DNA of 64,000 nt from Polytrichum commune (lineage: Eukaryota; Streptophyta; Polytrichopsida; Polytrichales; Polytrichaceae), in assembly GCA_950295325.1 (NCBI GenBank), contig OX485804.1:24428001-24492000 (forward strand). Direction: 5' to 3'. Made by a program: the position numbers and the translations under genes. The notes under the pieces were generated by a model. It worked only from the letters and a program-made list of their open reading frames with translations, was not told the DNA's origin and ran no database searches. This document shows, one piece after another, positions 11,764-23,916 of this stretch. How positions within the stretch are numbered: the stretch's first letter is position 1; each line of letters starts with the position of its first letter.

Positions 11764-13188
11764 AAGACTCTGGCAAGGCGTCCCCCGTCTGCAGGGGACG
11801 CCCCACGGGTGGTGGCCGACTCCTGAGAACACCCTCCTCATCGACGACAGCCCCACCAAGAGCGTCTTGAACCCCCCGGGCAACGCCATCTTCCCGGACA
11901 CTTGGACCGGCGATAGGCAAGACACATTTTTGGTCGATAGGCTAGCCCCCTACCTTAGAAGGCTCGTGCTCCACGCCGGTAGCATCCCATTTTTTGTTAG
12001 GTCCAACCCCTTCGGCAATGCGGCGCTAAGCCCCCGCGATAATGTATATAAGAGCATCATGAGGCTCACCAAACTCAATAAATTGATTTGAAATTCCTCC
12101 ATGTCTTTGCTTGTTATCATGTGGTTCACATATCTAATGCTTGCTTCGTTTTTGGATGTCTTTTGTTGTTGTGATTGTTGTTGTTCTTGTTCTTACCCAT
12201 AGTCTGCCCCCATATGCGATGCCCCTGTAGTCGATGGCCCTTCCCGTCCCCTCTCGCCCCCTGCCTCCCCTTCCCACGACGTCACGGACTTCCAAATGCC
12301 ATCCCTCTACCAGTTCTCGGTGGTCGACGCGGCCTCGTCCGTAGATTACTCCCACGACGTCGGCATCGACGACGGCGTCGTCAATAGCCCGCCCCCAGCA
12401 TTTGTCCTCCGCGCGTACGCCCTGTCGCCCTCCCCCCTCTCCAAGGAGAAACGGACGCTCGTTCGTTTGGGACACCTTTCGCCCTCGAGGGACGACGCCA
12501 TCGCTCGTCGTGGGCCCAGCCGGCATCTCCGCATGGAAGGCCCCCCGTGCCACACCTCCCGCGACGACTCCGTTCCTCCCCCACCAACATGCTCCACCAC
12601 GGTCGGCCCTCCGCGCCTCGAATCTGACTTGTTATTCAACACTGCCATAGTGCGATCGGTTCCGCTTGCTCCCGTCGACGCCCCCCTTGTGCCCACCGTC
12701 CCCGGCATGGACGTCCCCAAAGCCAAGGTGCCCTCCTCAACCCTAAACCCCTTTCCCGCTTTTGCTTCCCTTGTCTTCTGTGTGCGTGCCGTTCTCTTTA
12801 CGAGCGCCAATCCCAAACCGCCCTCATTATTTTCCACACTCCGTTCTTATTCTTATCTTCCTATGACGTTGTTCCGCAGGTGGCTACCCGGTCTCTCGGT
12901 GCCCGACCCTCCTCCACGTCTTCCTTGGATAGGCATGCCCTCAAGGCCGCATCATCCGAGTCCGATCGTTGTTTGGCCCTCCGCCGTAGCGCAAGACATT
13001 CCCTCTCGCAAACGCACTCGTATTCCACTCACAATACCACTCCGTACAATTCGGGAGCGCGTCCGGAAATTTGGAAGAACGACACGTATTCCGGGTCCGT
13101 CAACAAAAACGGTTATAGCCGCGGGCCTGAGATTTTCAGAGCCGTGGAGGCTGCCAAAAACAAGGCCAAGGCCGCGAATTTTTTTTAG
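11764..13188 (+). pseudogene. 3-prime exons of FCP1-like chimeric gene, split by CACTA insertion (E2 copy)
   Basis: Coding resumes at RLWQGVPRLQ, within HAD motif III, and continues through the motif IV region LLIDDSPTKS to LNKLI and TGA at 12091. As in the E1 copy, a GT-AG splice 12044-12202 would bypass that stop. It joins a Ser/Pro-rich exon (12203-12727), then intron 12728-12879 and a last exon 12880-13188 ending AKAANFF. All three junctions are phase 0. The equivalent E1 exons are very similar. The 5-prime half of the gene lies left of the CACTA element, so this copy cannot make an intact product. Confidence 0.78.
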
Positions 13189-13587
13189 TAGGACGGACTA
13201 GTGGGACTAGAAGCGTACGAGTGGGACGGACTCCCTAAATGCGCTTAGGTGTAGAACATATTAGTGCTGACTTTCTATTCTATTTCAAGTTACTCAAGAC
13301 ATTGATGGTATTTCCATTATAATTGTATTTCACTCCCATTGAATTCATTCAACTTCCAATCATTCTCCGCATCCTCCCTTCCATTCATGACGATCCCTCA
13401 TTTCATACGCTACTATTTTCATGTATGCCTCACATTTTTGTTCACTTTGATTCCTTCATGTCTAATAATAGTATTCAAAATTATACATATGGGATTTTAG
13501 GTTGTCATTACTTGTCCAATTTTGAAAAGTGCATCCTTCAATAGTCTCATAATCAACAAAAAGTCTCCAATTACCGAATATAGTGTT
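11764..13587 (+). mobile_element. Right end of a second copy (E2) of the E1-type element
   Basis: This stretch is closely similar to 44,234-48,253 of E1, exon and intron included, and stops matching exactly where E1 stops, at CGAATATAGTGTT (13575-13587 here, 48241-48253 in E1). Beyond that the two flanks are unrelated. Read inward, the terminus AACACTATATTCGGTAATTG matches the left terminus of E1 at 28,799. E2 lacks the 2.2-kb solo LTR present in E1. Its left part is separated by the CACTA insertion and lies outside the window. Confidence 0.85.
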
Positions 13588-15135
13588 CTAGGCAAATGCT
13601 CAAATTTGTTTGAGAGACCATGGACTAAGAGACTGCGGATTGAGAATGAAAAATACTACAAATTAGATGATACTAAAAACTAGATGAAACTAGGGATAAA
13701 CTGGAAACTGGGGATGAAACTAAAAAACCATATAAAATTGAGAACTAGATGAAATTCATAGTTGGATGTAACTGGATGAAAGACATGATAGGCATGGAGA
13801 AACTCCTAGAGTTCTAAGAAATGTTTAAAAAGAAGCTTATACAAAGTTGTAAGCAATCTCCAAGAGTTTCTAGAATCCAATCCATGAGAATTTTCTAGAG
13901 TTTACATTTGATGTTGTTTCTAGAATCTACTACATAACAAGTTTCTCAAATTTATTTAAAAGGAAGAGTCTAGCGTCTACTTCTTCAAAAATTCTAAAGT
14001 GTTACATTTTAGATAATTCAAATAATATCTACTTTTCAAAACATTATGAAATCTGCATTAGTAGAAGATTTTAAAAATCTATTGTTCGTAATTTTTTGAA
14101 ATCTACTTATATGAAGATTTTGAATCTTCTTTTTAAAGAATATTTCGAAAGCTCTTTTTCCACAACATCCTCGAATCTACACTTTGTTAATATTCTAGAA
14201 TCCACTCGTCTACAAGGTTCACACAATCTTCTCACACACATAATTTCTAGAATCTATGGTATAAGAAGTTCTAAAATTTAAGTGTTTAAGAGCTTCTAGA
14301 ACATACATTTGCAATAGGTTTTGAATTTATGCATCATGAAATTTCTAGAATTGATCAGCATCAAATACTTATATAATTGAGAGCTCAATCATAAACACTT
14401 CAAAATTTATCACTCCCTTTCTACCTTGTTTACTTTTTACTAAGCACTTTGTCCTGTCAGAAAGCCTTCACATAGGCTCTGCCCCCCAAGAAAAAAAAAC
14501 AACTATGAGGATCGTTCCCAACATCGCCTAGATGTTGTGTGCCAGAAAAACCCCAATACTCAGAAAAAATCTTCCAATGGCCTAGCTGTAGTGTCAAAAT
14601 AGTCTCAAACGTGCACCACCAAGTTAGGAAAGTTGTAAAGGAATGCAAAACAAGTGGCTTATTGCATAATGGCTCTATGAATATAGACAATTTTGTAACA
14701 ATATTTATGGTAAATATTGTGGGCAACACTATAGACAAGGAAACCAACACTAAAAACATTGGGGATAATATTGTGGGTGCAAATTGTATTCCAATCCACA
14801 ATATATAACATTGGAGGCCTACAATGTACATCATGCTACTTCAATTGGATGAAAAATCGTGTGCATTTGAGAGACTTCCAGCAAATGAGATCCAACTCAT
14901 ACCTATCCTACTTGGATGGTTGTAAACCTAAAATTAGGATACCTCATTTACGTCCATATATAGATTTCAACCAAATTGAAAAAACTATATCTTGATAATT
15001 CTTGTTATATGTCACGTAGAGATTGATGAAGAAACAACTCCTGAAGTATAAGGTTTCTATACTATTTCAATGTGTGATGGTGTATAGTATGGGCCACAAC
15101 TATAGTGCATCAAAGGGGGTAAGTCGCACTCTAGG
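13588..15135. other. Intergenic DNA, no gene recognised
   Basis: AT-rich. 13,640-13,800 repeats variants of AGATGAAACT. 13,860-14,340 repeats TTCTAGAATCTAC-like words at irregular 40-80 bp spacing. A 125-codon minus-strand frame (14834-14457) and an overlapping plus frame (14539-14808) are not recognisable proteins. Confidence 0.6.
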
Positions 15136-15143
15136 TATGCCCC

Positions 15144-15391
15144 GGTTGGGGATTTGTGGCACTCACTTAAAATCATCCATCCAAGATATCGTGGATGAAG
15201 TGGCTCCAATAAAAAAAGCCCCCCTATGGGATTGAGGGCCGATTCATTCGAATGTGACGACACTAGACTAATTCGGGGCCTTTGACTCTATTTCCGGAAT
15301 CAAATTTCCCAAAAATAGCCATTTAGATGATTCCTGTGTTTTTTTCATCCGCACGGATGATTTTAAGTGAGTGCCACGAATCCCCGGCCGG
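15144..15391. mobile_element. 250-bp TIR MITE (hAT-like target duplication)
   Basis: Inverted arms of about 35-40 bp share GTGGCACTCACTTAAAATCA at the left and its complement at the right. TATGCCCC occurs directly at both edges (15136-15143, 15392-15399), giving a 6-8 bp target duplication depending on where the C run is cut. An 8-bp duplication would suit the hAT superfamily. No coding sequence is present. Confidence 0.72.
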
Positions 15392-15399
15392 TATGCCCC

Positions 15400-16433
15400 C
15401 ACAATTTACCATAGGTGTAGCTAGGAATTTCAGAGTTCCAAGACCGTATCCATCAAAGAGAGCAAAACCATCGAAAAAAGGTTACAAAGAGGATGCAAAG
15501 CAATGTGGGAAGCAGATAAAGCCAGAGTGGAGACGAGAATGATGAACGTACATAAAGTCAAACATCTTAACCTGTTGTTTACCCTGCTTACCAATCCACA
15601 ACAAAAATTAAGTTTCAGACAGCTCTCCCATGTAGCAAATACCCAAGACTAGTATTCAATAATCAAAAACTCCAGATCACCATGACACAGTTCTTACGAC
15701 AAACTTGACTTCCACCTTCAGAACCACATCTGAGATTTTCTAGTCCAACAAGAGCTCTAAGCTAGGATTGTCATCTTGAGGAATCGCTGGAAGCTGGCGT
15801 TTAGCTCTGGTTTCACAAATCCTCTGAAGTGGTAGATGGAACAGTTGGGAGGTGGGAGTGGGACAGTTGGTGAGGGATGGAGGCCGGATTGGCAATTTGG
15901 GGAAACAGCGAGTGCGGTATAGAAGCCCTGTAATGCAAGCGGAAGAGCTCAGGGACCACAATCCACCAAATGGCAGTGTGCGAATCGGCGAGGCGTTCCA
16001 ACTGGGCCCCCCAAGGACTGATGAGGCTGTGAATTTCTGCATTGTGTCGTAGACGGCAGGTTCGTGTAAGTTCCATGGGGATTTGCAATTGGAAGTGAAG
16101 GAGTTGCGGGCATCGATATCCGCAGCGCAACGTATTGATGATGGACTCCACCGACTGGACATGGATTCTCGGATTGAGATGGCGCCCGAGAAACGACAAA
16201 CAGACATGATGAAGACAGGAACAAACAAAACGGCGCACAACTATACTACTTTCCGTGACTCGCTGACCAGGTCACTGGTAGCGCAGACAATACACGTGTC
16301 AGTTGCTGGCCCTGATTATTTGCTCCACGAGGGCGCCCCATGAGCTCAAGAGTCGATATAATAATATAAGCCATGGGGGTGCCTCGATTGTTGGATCAAG
16401 GGTGGGGAGTTAGCCCCGCAGCTTGAGTACCGG
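15400..16433. other. Intergenic DNA with one unrecognised minus-strand ORF
   Basis: The minus strand has a 141-codon frame (16238-15813) containing HNAEIHSLISPWGAQLERLA and IWWIVVPELFRLHYRASIP. It overlaps another long minus-strand frame in the same block. Composition is more GC-rich than its surroundings. I recognise no family, and it may be a decayed fragment. Confidence 0.35.
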
Positions 16434-16684
16434 TATGGATTTGGCCGGACGCTAAAGAAGCCCTATCGAGCTCTGTGCGCCTAAGAATCTGCGTCTCATG
16501 GTCCACGTGTCAGTGCCCAAACCATAACTTTATGGACCTGCCCACGCTGTTGCCCCCACCTTGCCAGACCGGATGGAACCTTGGACGGAGTTAGCTCCAA
16601 CGACGTTAGTCATCCTTCGAGCCATGGATCCTCTTCCGAGCATTGGGAACGTTCCCTATCTCCTTCCCATCGGTTTTCAACCAC

Positions 16685-17170
16685 ATTTGCTAATGTGTTA
16701 TGCAAACGATATCTGCGGATGTGTTATGCATCAAAATCTTTGGAATGTGTTATACGCCGGTCCCAAATCCAAAAATATGTTATGCACTAAATCCAAATTT
16801 ACAAATGTGTCATCCGTCATATTCATGTTTACGAATGTGTCATGCACTAGATCCAAATTTACAAACGTGTCATGCACCATATCCATATTTATAAATATGT
16901 CATGCGTCATATTCATATTTACAAATGTGTCATGCACAACATCCAGATTTACAAATATGTCATGCGTCTTTCATATTTACAAATGTGTCATGCACAACAT
17001 CCAGATTTACAAATATGTCATGCGTCTTTCATATTTACAAATGTGTCATGCACAAGATCCAGATTTACAAATGTGTCATGCGTCATATTCAAATGTGTCA
17101 TGCACTTGATCCAAATTTGTGAATGTGTCATACATCATATTCAAATTTACAAATGTGTTATGCACTACAT
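16685..17170. repeat. Tandem repeat of about 30-bp units, left arm
   Basis: About 14 units based on ACAAATGTGTCATGCAC plus an ATCCAGATTT-like segment. Two adjacent copies of a longer block at 16,930-17,050 are nearly identical and account for most of the length difference between the arms. A G run follows at 17204-17220. Confidence 0.85.
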
Positions 17171-17597
17171 CCAGGTGGAGGACGTTAAGTCCCACGAACT
17201 TTTCGGGGGGGGGGGGGGGGATATTTTGTTTGGGGCAGCTGCCCGTCAGTTTTTCTGCACCCCACCGAAAATTGTTGCCCGCCTGCCCGACTTCAAAAAA
17301 ACTATTGTACTTGCATTTTTGAAGGCTACTTGTCCACAAATCCCATATTGAGTGCACTTCATTTTCAAGGTCTCAAATCCAATATATATGTTCACTTTCA
17401 TTGAGTAAATAAGCAATTGACTGGATTTCATTTTCAAAGTGAAACCGCCAATAAAGCACGTAATAAACTTGGAAGTCAAAAATATTACAAAATCCTCATT
17501 AGCATTGAGGTTATAATTTTTGTCACTTACAATTGAAAGGGACTTTGTCATTCTAAAGTGAAACTCAAATTGATGATTTTTTCAAAATTTCAATTGT

Positions 17598-17628
<31 letters not shown>

Positions 17629-18189
17629 ATATAATATAGTTAATACCGACTACTATCACAAATTTTTCATACACATTCAAACTAGTTAAGTAAGATTGAA
17701 TGCAACTAAGTCTAGTAATTTCTGATTTATCCTAAATAATCCCAATTAAATCAGAATATATGATTACCAAATTAATTAAGCCTAATTGATCATAAATTGA
17801 AAAAATCATCAATTTGAGTTTCACTTTAGAATGACAAAGTCCCTTTCAATTGTAAGTGACAAAAATTATAACCTCAATGCTAATGAGGATTTTGTAATAT
17901 TTTTGACTTCCAAGTTTATTACGTGCTTTATTGGCGGTTTCACTTTGAAAATGAAATCCAGTTAATTGCTTATTTACTCAATGAAAGTGAACATATATAT
18001 TGGATTTGAGACCTTGAAAATGAAGTGCACTCAATATGGGATTTGTGGACAAGTAGCCTTCAAAAATGCAAGTACAATAGTTTTTTTGAAGTCGGGCAGG
18101 CGGGCAACAATTTTCGGTGGGGTGCAGAAAAACTGACGGGCAGCTGCCCCTAACAGAATATCCCCCCCCCCCCCTGAAAAGTTCGTGGG

Positions 18190-18560
18190 ACTTAACGTCC
18201 TCCACCTGGATGTAGTGCATAACACATTTGTAAATTTGAATATGATGTATGACACATTCACAAATTTGGATCAAGTGCATGACACATTTGAATATGATGC
18301 ATGACATATTTGTAAATCTGGATGTTGTGCATGACACATTTGTAAATATGAATATGACGCATGACATATTTATAAATATGGATATGGTGCATGACACGTT
18401 TGTAAATTTGGATCTAGTGCATGACACATTCGTAAACATAAAATATGACGGATGACACATTTGTAAATTTGGATTTAGTGCATAACACATTTTTGGATTT
18501 GGGACCGGCGTATAACGCATTCCAGATATTTTGATGCATAACACATCCGCACATATCGTT
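18190..18560. repeat. Tandem repeat of about 30-bp units, right arm (inverted)
   Basis: Reverse-complement counterpart of the left-arm array (GTGCATGACACATTTGTAAA units) with about three fewer units. The corresponding C run is at 18163-18174. Confidence 0.83.
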
Positions 18561-18831
18561 TGCATGACACATTAGCAAATGTGGTTGAAAACCGATGGGA
18601 AGGAGATAGGGAACGTTCCCAATGCTCGGAAGAGGATCCATGGCTCGAAGGATGACTAACGTCGTTGGAGCTAACTCCGTCCAAGGTTCCATCCGGTCTG
18701 GCAAGGTGGGGGCAACAGCGTGGTCAGGTCTAGAAAGTTATGGTTTGGGCACTGACACGTGGGCCAGGGGACGCGGATTCTTAGGTGCACAGAGCTCGAT
18801 AGGGCTTCTTTAGCGTCCGGCATGGATTTGG

Positions 18832-20286
18832 GCGAACTAACCCATCCACTCGTTCCTTGTTGGATGTCTAAACCCTTGCCTCCAAGGAAACTAGTGTACG
18901 GGTTGGTTCGACCCAGCCCTTGAGTATGGCTCAAGTTTTTAGCCAAGGACAACTTCCAATTGCTTATTAGAGTGGGCCCTGAAGAGGGATGGGCCCATGG
19001 AGGATGAGAGCGGGCTTCCTCATTATACTCCACAACTACCAAGGTCTTAATGCGATATTTCAAGGATCTTTTGTTATTTCAAGAAGGTTAAGTAGCTTGG
19101 AAAATTTTCCAAAAAATTACGTAGGTTAGCAAATCTATACAGAGTCTAAAAGACAAAATCCAAAACATAAAATCATAATATGCAACCTACACAAAATTTT
19201 GAAGTCGTCTTGAGGAAAGAACCTTTTCCTCTCAACTTTTTTTTTTTTGGGGGGGGGGGGGGCTATTGACGTTGGATTGCTAAGTGTGAATCACCACAAA
19301 ACCAACCTTGTTATAGGTCAGGATCTTTCTATTGAATGAAGGTGTTGTCCCCACTTCTTACACCACCTCGTTGAGCAAATAGATCCCCAATTCGCCATTG
19401 TGATTGGGCAAAGTTGGTGCAAAGTGTTCTAAAGTATTCTAAAGTGTTCTTGCATCTTACACCGCTATCATAAATGGTCAAAGTAGTGCTATTTTATACT
19501 AAACGTTGGATATGATCAATAATTTTCAAGAATGACTGACTTGATGGCATTGTTGCACTCACTTGTTGACAACTTAAGGATCTAAAATAGGTGTCAGCAA
19601 AGAGAAGGTGTTACTGTAAGGCCTCGGTGCCTTGCTTAGCTCTTGAGTGACATGGAGTCGAGGCAACATATCCAACATCAACATCTGAATTGTGTCCTGC
19701 AGAATATCTTAAGTTAATGTCGTTTATGGGCGCCGACTGTACTCGCATGATGCCTCGGCGTCGAGGCGGGCCCATCCCCGGGCTCAAGGGGGGCTCTGGT
19801 GCACGTGCCCGGGCCCAAGGCCTTCCTCCGCTTCAAGCTTGCGTTAGGGGAAGGGCTGTGCGTGCCACGATGTTTGTCTGCGGGGCAAAAGCCTACATAT
19901 GTGGGAGGGAGAGTGTTCTTTAGTCATTCCGGTGCTGTTCGCCGTTGCTGGAGTAGCTCGATTTCTGTAACAGAGATTATTCAGAACCTGGCTCCTGTTC
20001 TCTAATTTTATTCTGTTTACTTGTGTACTTGTTTACTTACACTGTTGGTGAACGGAGAGAAACAGGGTTTTAGGGGAATTCAACTGAGTCTCTGCTTTCA
20101 TTTTGAGTTCAATTGTGACCCCTGGCGGCGAGAATGCTGCGCAGGGGAGTCGATGATGATGTTGCGAGTCTGAATTCAAGTGAATTCCGTCTTGAGTTAT
20201 TGGTGTGTGAATCTCTTCTCTCCGAGGCATTCCAGTGACAACAAACAGTGGCAGTCTTTCGAGGGCTTGCTCACAGTGTGTATGTT
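18832..20286. other. Intergenic DNA, no gene recognised
   Basis: Includes a T10G13 homopolymer tract at 19,240-19,262. 19,610-20,290 is more GC-rich and contains TAAGGCCTCGGTGCCTTG and TTTACTTACACTGTTGGTG. It has the feel of LTR-derived DNA, but I found no paired target duplication, so it is not called as an LTR. Confidence 0.45.
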
Positions 20287-20640
20287 TCAATTGACGTTCA
20301 ACTTTTAATCTAAAGTGTCACGTGACGTTTTCAAGAACAAAAATAATGTCAATTGACATCTACATTTCTTATAAGAATATCACCTTAATGTCACATGCCT
20401 TGTAGTACACGTCATTTCAATTTCTAAAGTGTCAATTGACATGTAATTATTTTTCTTCACAGGTCACATTACGTGTCAAATTCTAAGGGTGCTTGTCAAT
20501 TGACGTGTATTTTTTAAATTAATTTCGTTTTTCCAGGTTTTTGCTTGTCACTTGGTGTCAATTGACATGCACTTTTGTGTGTGCAGGTTTTTGCGCGTCA
20601 ATTGTCAAAAACTTGCGAAAAATTTGTCAAAATACATGCA
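20287..20640. repeat. Diverged 350-bp repeat, copy 1, with TGTCAATTGACA dyads
   Basis: This block and 21,285-21,600 share ordered words: TCCAAAGTGTCACG-like, TCAATTGACATCTACATTTC, CACATGCC..GTAGTACA, GTCATTTCAATTTCTAA and GTCAAAACTTGC. Several perfect or near-perfect TGTCAATTGACA 12-bp dyads recur here (near 20348, 20428, 20496, 20561). Confidence 0.75.
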
Positions 20641-20939
20641 GCTTGCGCAAAAGCAAAACCTTAAGGTGGGCTAACTAAACCTGGGTTTTGCATCAACTTT
20701 ACGTTTTGAGGGGAGTTATTTTTTGCCATTGGTTATTCTAGATAGGGTATCTAACACATTCTCATGCATTTTGCGTGCCGCTGTACGTGCCTGTGAGAGG
20801 CTTACGAGGGTCAACTGTGAAGGAAGCTTTCTGACTTCCAGGCGCTAATAATACCTTCTCCTTATAAATAAATCTGGTTTTCTATATACAGCGCTGAAGT
20901 ATGTTTTTGTGCTTCTTTCTTTTTTGATTCTTTTTGGGC

Positions 20940-22860
20940 AAGCAGCTGTTATATCAATCAAACACCCAATTACGCTACATGAATACGTAGAGGAGGAGGT
21001 CGAGATGGCAGTTTTTCGGTACGTCCCTTAAGCTTATTCTTGTTAAATAATCAATTAAATTGTAGTTGTCTATTTTTTCCTTGTTGCATGCACATAGCAC
21101 TCTGCCAGAAATATTCTACCTGTCAGAACTAAATCTAATTTTCCTTTTTGGTGCAATACGAAATTAAGAATCTTATCCTGGGTGGTTTTCATTAGTGGTG
21201 AGCTGATTGGAGTTTTGCAGAGTATCCCCTTCGTTGGCGGGGAATGTTTTGTTCATTTGATGCAGTGTTTAAGTTTGAAAATTTTCATTTCACGTTCAAC
21301 TTCAAATCCAAAGTGTCACGGGACGAATGTCAATTGACATCTACATTTCTGTCTACAATGTCATCTCACTATCACATGCCTAGTAGTACATGTCATTTCA
21401 ATTTCTAACATGTCAATGGACATGTGGGTTTATTTATTTATTTAAACAAGTCACACTGCATGTCAAAATCTAAATTGTGCACATCAATTGATGTGCATTT
21501 TTTTTTTTGGGTGGCAAGTTTTGCATGTTAAATGTCAAAACTTGCAAAAACTTTGTCAAAAATACACACTAATTTGATGTCCTTCAATCTTAAGTATGGA
21601 ATTTTTTTGACTCTCCTAACCTGGCACGAGTCAATTCTTGCTTATATCTAGCCACAATTGGTTGCGTTACTGCAAGAGATTTCCTGAGACCATATCCTCT
21701 TACGTAACACTTGTTCAGACTGAATTATAGAACTTTTTGTATTGAGCAAGAAATGGTGGTGATGGGGTTTGCAGACATTGTAATGAGTTTGACATTTGTG
21801 AGGGCTTATCGGCTTCAACCGCGATTCAGAGGAGTGGCCTACGCTTCTTTAATCACTTGCAAGATACCGATTCTGCGGAAACCATTGATGATTCCCGACC
21901 TCCAGCTGAGTCCAGGGCCATGTCTAATGGGGTTCTAATGCCAGAGGTGAACTCCGGAGACAATTCAGAACTAACTTTTGCGCAAAGTTTCAGGGACCAT
22001 GCCTTGCAGCAGCTGCTGGAGAGAGAATCTACTGATGTGGATGGTGAGATTGACCACTTTTTAGGTCCCTTTCCACTTCACCTATGTTAGGTATTTTGTT
22101 ATCTGGTGTTAAAATTGATAGTCCATTCTAGGCCTTCAATACGACTCAGGCATGTGTTTATTATGATCATAACACATGTGCTGCTTAATGCCATGCAGCT
22201 ACTCACAAACAATTTTCAAGTCCGCCCTGTTTGAACTTTTCGAATGTCATTGTTCTTATCTGGCATATATATGGTGCTTCATATTTAAGTTAAGCTTGTT
22301 GATCTATATGAGGTCGAGAATGTTTTTATCAGGATCGAATGAGAAGGAAAGTTGGGTTGATCTTGAGTTTCATGATTTGAATAACCCTATCTGTGTGTGT
22401 GTGTCTGTGCATGGGACCTTGGATGCAGCTCTGCTCACAATCTTTCCAAACTTTGGACAACAGCATCCCTCAAACTTTAAGGCAGGACTTCAAAACAACT
22501 GCATCAAAACCTACCACTACAAATCTGTTTTGCACAGATTGCTCTACTATTGGTTCTTGTCGAACTGCCATGATAACAAATGGTTGTCATGTGATGAACT
22601 GAGTTACCCATACGCATACGCATGCATGTTCCGGCGGTTGAGAGAAGAGTTGAAGTTTGTGCACTCTGAAGATGGTTCTGACTCCAAGAATGGGTCCGAT
22701 CCTCGAAGATTTTTTATGTGTTTGAGTGACTTGGCGTTTGATATGGATAAAGCTTCGGCATCTGTGGAACCAAAGGATGGAGAAGTGCATGTTTTCAAGG
22801 AGACAAAACCGTATGCAGAGTGTCTTCTCTCTGTGGCACAGGTTCTTGAAAATCGCAAAG
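20940..22860 (+). CDS. Unrecognised multi-exon host-type gene (partial)
   Basis: Three exons join in frame with sound splice signals. The first is about 20941-21018 (AVISIKHPITLHEYVEEEVE, ending CG before gtacgt). The second is 21775-22043 (from HCNEFDICEGLSAST to LLERESTDVD). The third is 22333-22860 (from SNEKESWVDLEFHDLNNP to CLLSVAQVLENRKG). Within exon 3, HYKSVLHRLLYYWFLSNC and DPRRFFMCLSDLAFDMD look like folded globular sequence. The protein is acidic, shows no transposon motif, and its composition differs from the surrounding repeats. No convincing upstream start or downstream exon was found, so it may be a partial gene or a gene whose other exons I missed. I do not recognise the family. 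Intron 2 contains the second copy of the TCAATTGA repeat. Confidence 0.55.
21285..21600. repeat. Diverged 350-bp repeat, copy 2, within an intron
   Basis: Direct repeat of 20,287-20,640, about 1 kb away and in the same orientation. It contains TGTCAATTGACA at about 21,329 and decayed dyads near 21,412 and 21,483. It lies in the 21019-21774 intron of the unrecognised gene. Confidence 0.75.
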
Positions 22861-23913
22861 GTATTTCACTTCGCCTATCTTTGAAGGTAGTCTGTGATCT
22901 ATCCACCCTTGTAATGTCGTAGGATATTGGTTGCTCTCATGTGTTCTGACTTGAAGTGTTCCTTCTGAAGAGAAATATATACAGTGCAATAGAAGATTTT
23001 GTTTATCATCAAAAGATTCATGCCTTGCAATGTGTGCTCCTTGGACTAGGATAGCCAAACCCTAAGCATCAACCGTGGATCATCTGTAGTTTGGTTGCCC
23101 CTTTCTTGGGGTTGACTTTTAAAAGCAGTTAACAATTGACTGTCAAATATCAAGATCAACAGGACATTTCTCATTTTCGGTGTTTTGTCAACTGTAGTAC
23201 GTGCATAGGTTTCTTCTACATGGATTTTGTATCCATAATTCCATGACTCATTCCATGAATAATTCTAATCCAAAATGTTAGTCACGTTGATATGGAGTTT
23301 GGAGTTAATTCTTAAGGGCTTGCTTGGCTACTGGGTTGGCAGGTTAAACAATTCACTTCAAGCGGTTGGTGCTACTGCTACAAGATGGAGGTGCAAAAAA
23401 AAAACTGTAAAACAATGCTACTTAAATGTCATTATAATATACTTGCATATGCATCTTGGGAGATGGAAACCTTCGTTGTAATATAACTTCTGGTGCAAGC
23501 AGGTTCACTTCTATTGTAGCCTTCATCCTGCTTTCCAAGTATTACATCAGTAGGCAGAAACATCAAGAACCACTAGTAGAGTTGGAACTCTTGAAAGATA
23601 AGCCACACTCCGTGGCCACCCACCCGAAATACAGGAAACCTAGCAACTTGTGAGAGATCCGGTGGAGTAGGATCAATATGGCCATGGGGAATAATCCAAT
23701 CCATCCATTTCTTCCCCAAAAATGGGATTCCTGAAGGTATTCTCTCTGCTACTGAGTTCATAAATGACAAACCTGTAAATTATGTCCGAAACATTGGTCT
23801 GTGCAACGGCCATTGAACTTCCAATCATTTGAGTTTATATATACAAATACCTCATATCTCTTGATTGTGACAGAATATGTGTACATAATGACTCAAATGT
23901 GAAGTGTCAAGTT
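22861..23913. other. Non-coding downstream DNA, possible unrecognised exons
   Basis: I could not extend the upstream gene in frame. Candidate acceptors near 23,341 and 23,503 lead to early stops in the required phase. No repeat family was recognised. Confidence 0.4.
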
Positions 23914-23916
23914 TAA

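Larger units (their letters stand above)
16445..18820. mobile_element. Mutator-like long-TIR element (two arms of about 1.1 kb)
   Basis: The left arm (16445 to about 17592) is the reverse complement of the right arm (about 17797 to 18820). The arms start CCGGACGCTAAAGAAGCC and differ mainly in the number of internal tandem units. Between them is a 200-bp AT-rich spacer with an (AT)n run at 17611-17630. The flanks are TATGGATTTGG (16434-16444) and CATGGATTTGG (18821-18831), an 11-bp duplication with one mismatch, which fits Mutator-like elements (9-11 bp). No transposase is encoded, so it is non-autonomous. ORFs in the arms are by-products of the tandem repeat. Confidence 0.82.

Noticed and set aside
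12134-12837. Minus-strand ORFs opposite the Ser/Pro-rich tail exons (also 44,596-45,263)
   Set aside because: They mirror GC-rich coding sequence of the plus-strand exons, whose splice sites and frame are shared by both copies.
16561-18704. Long ORFs in the inverted-repeat arms (up to about 195 aa)
   Set aside because: They are translations of the 30-bp tandem repeat, appear on both strands and have no protein family features.
19609-20060. A fifth LTR beginning TGTTACTGTAAGGCC
   Set aside because: No matching target duplication or second terminus could be found.
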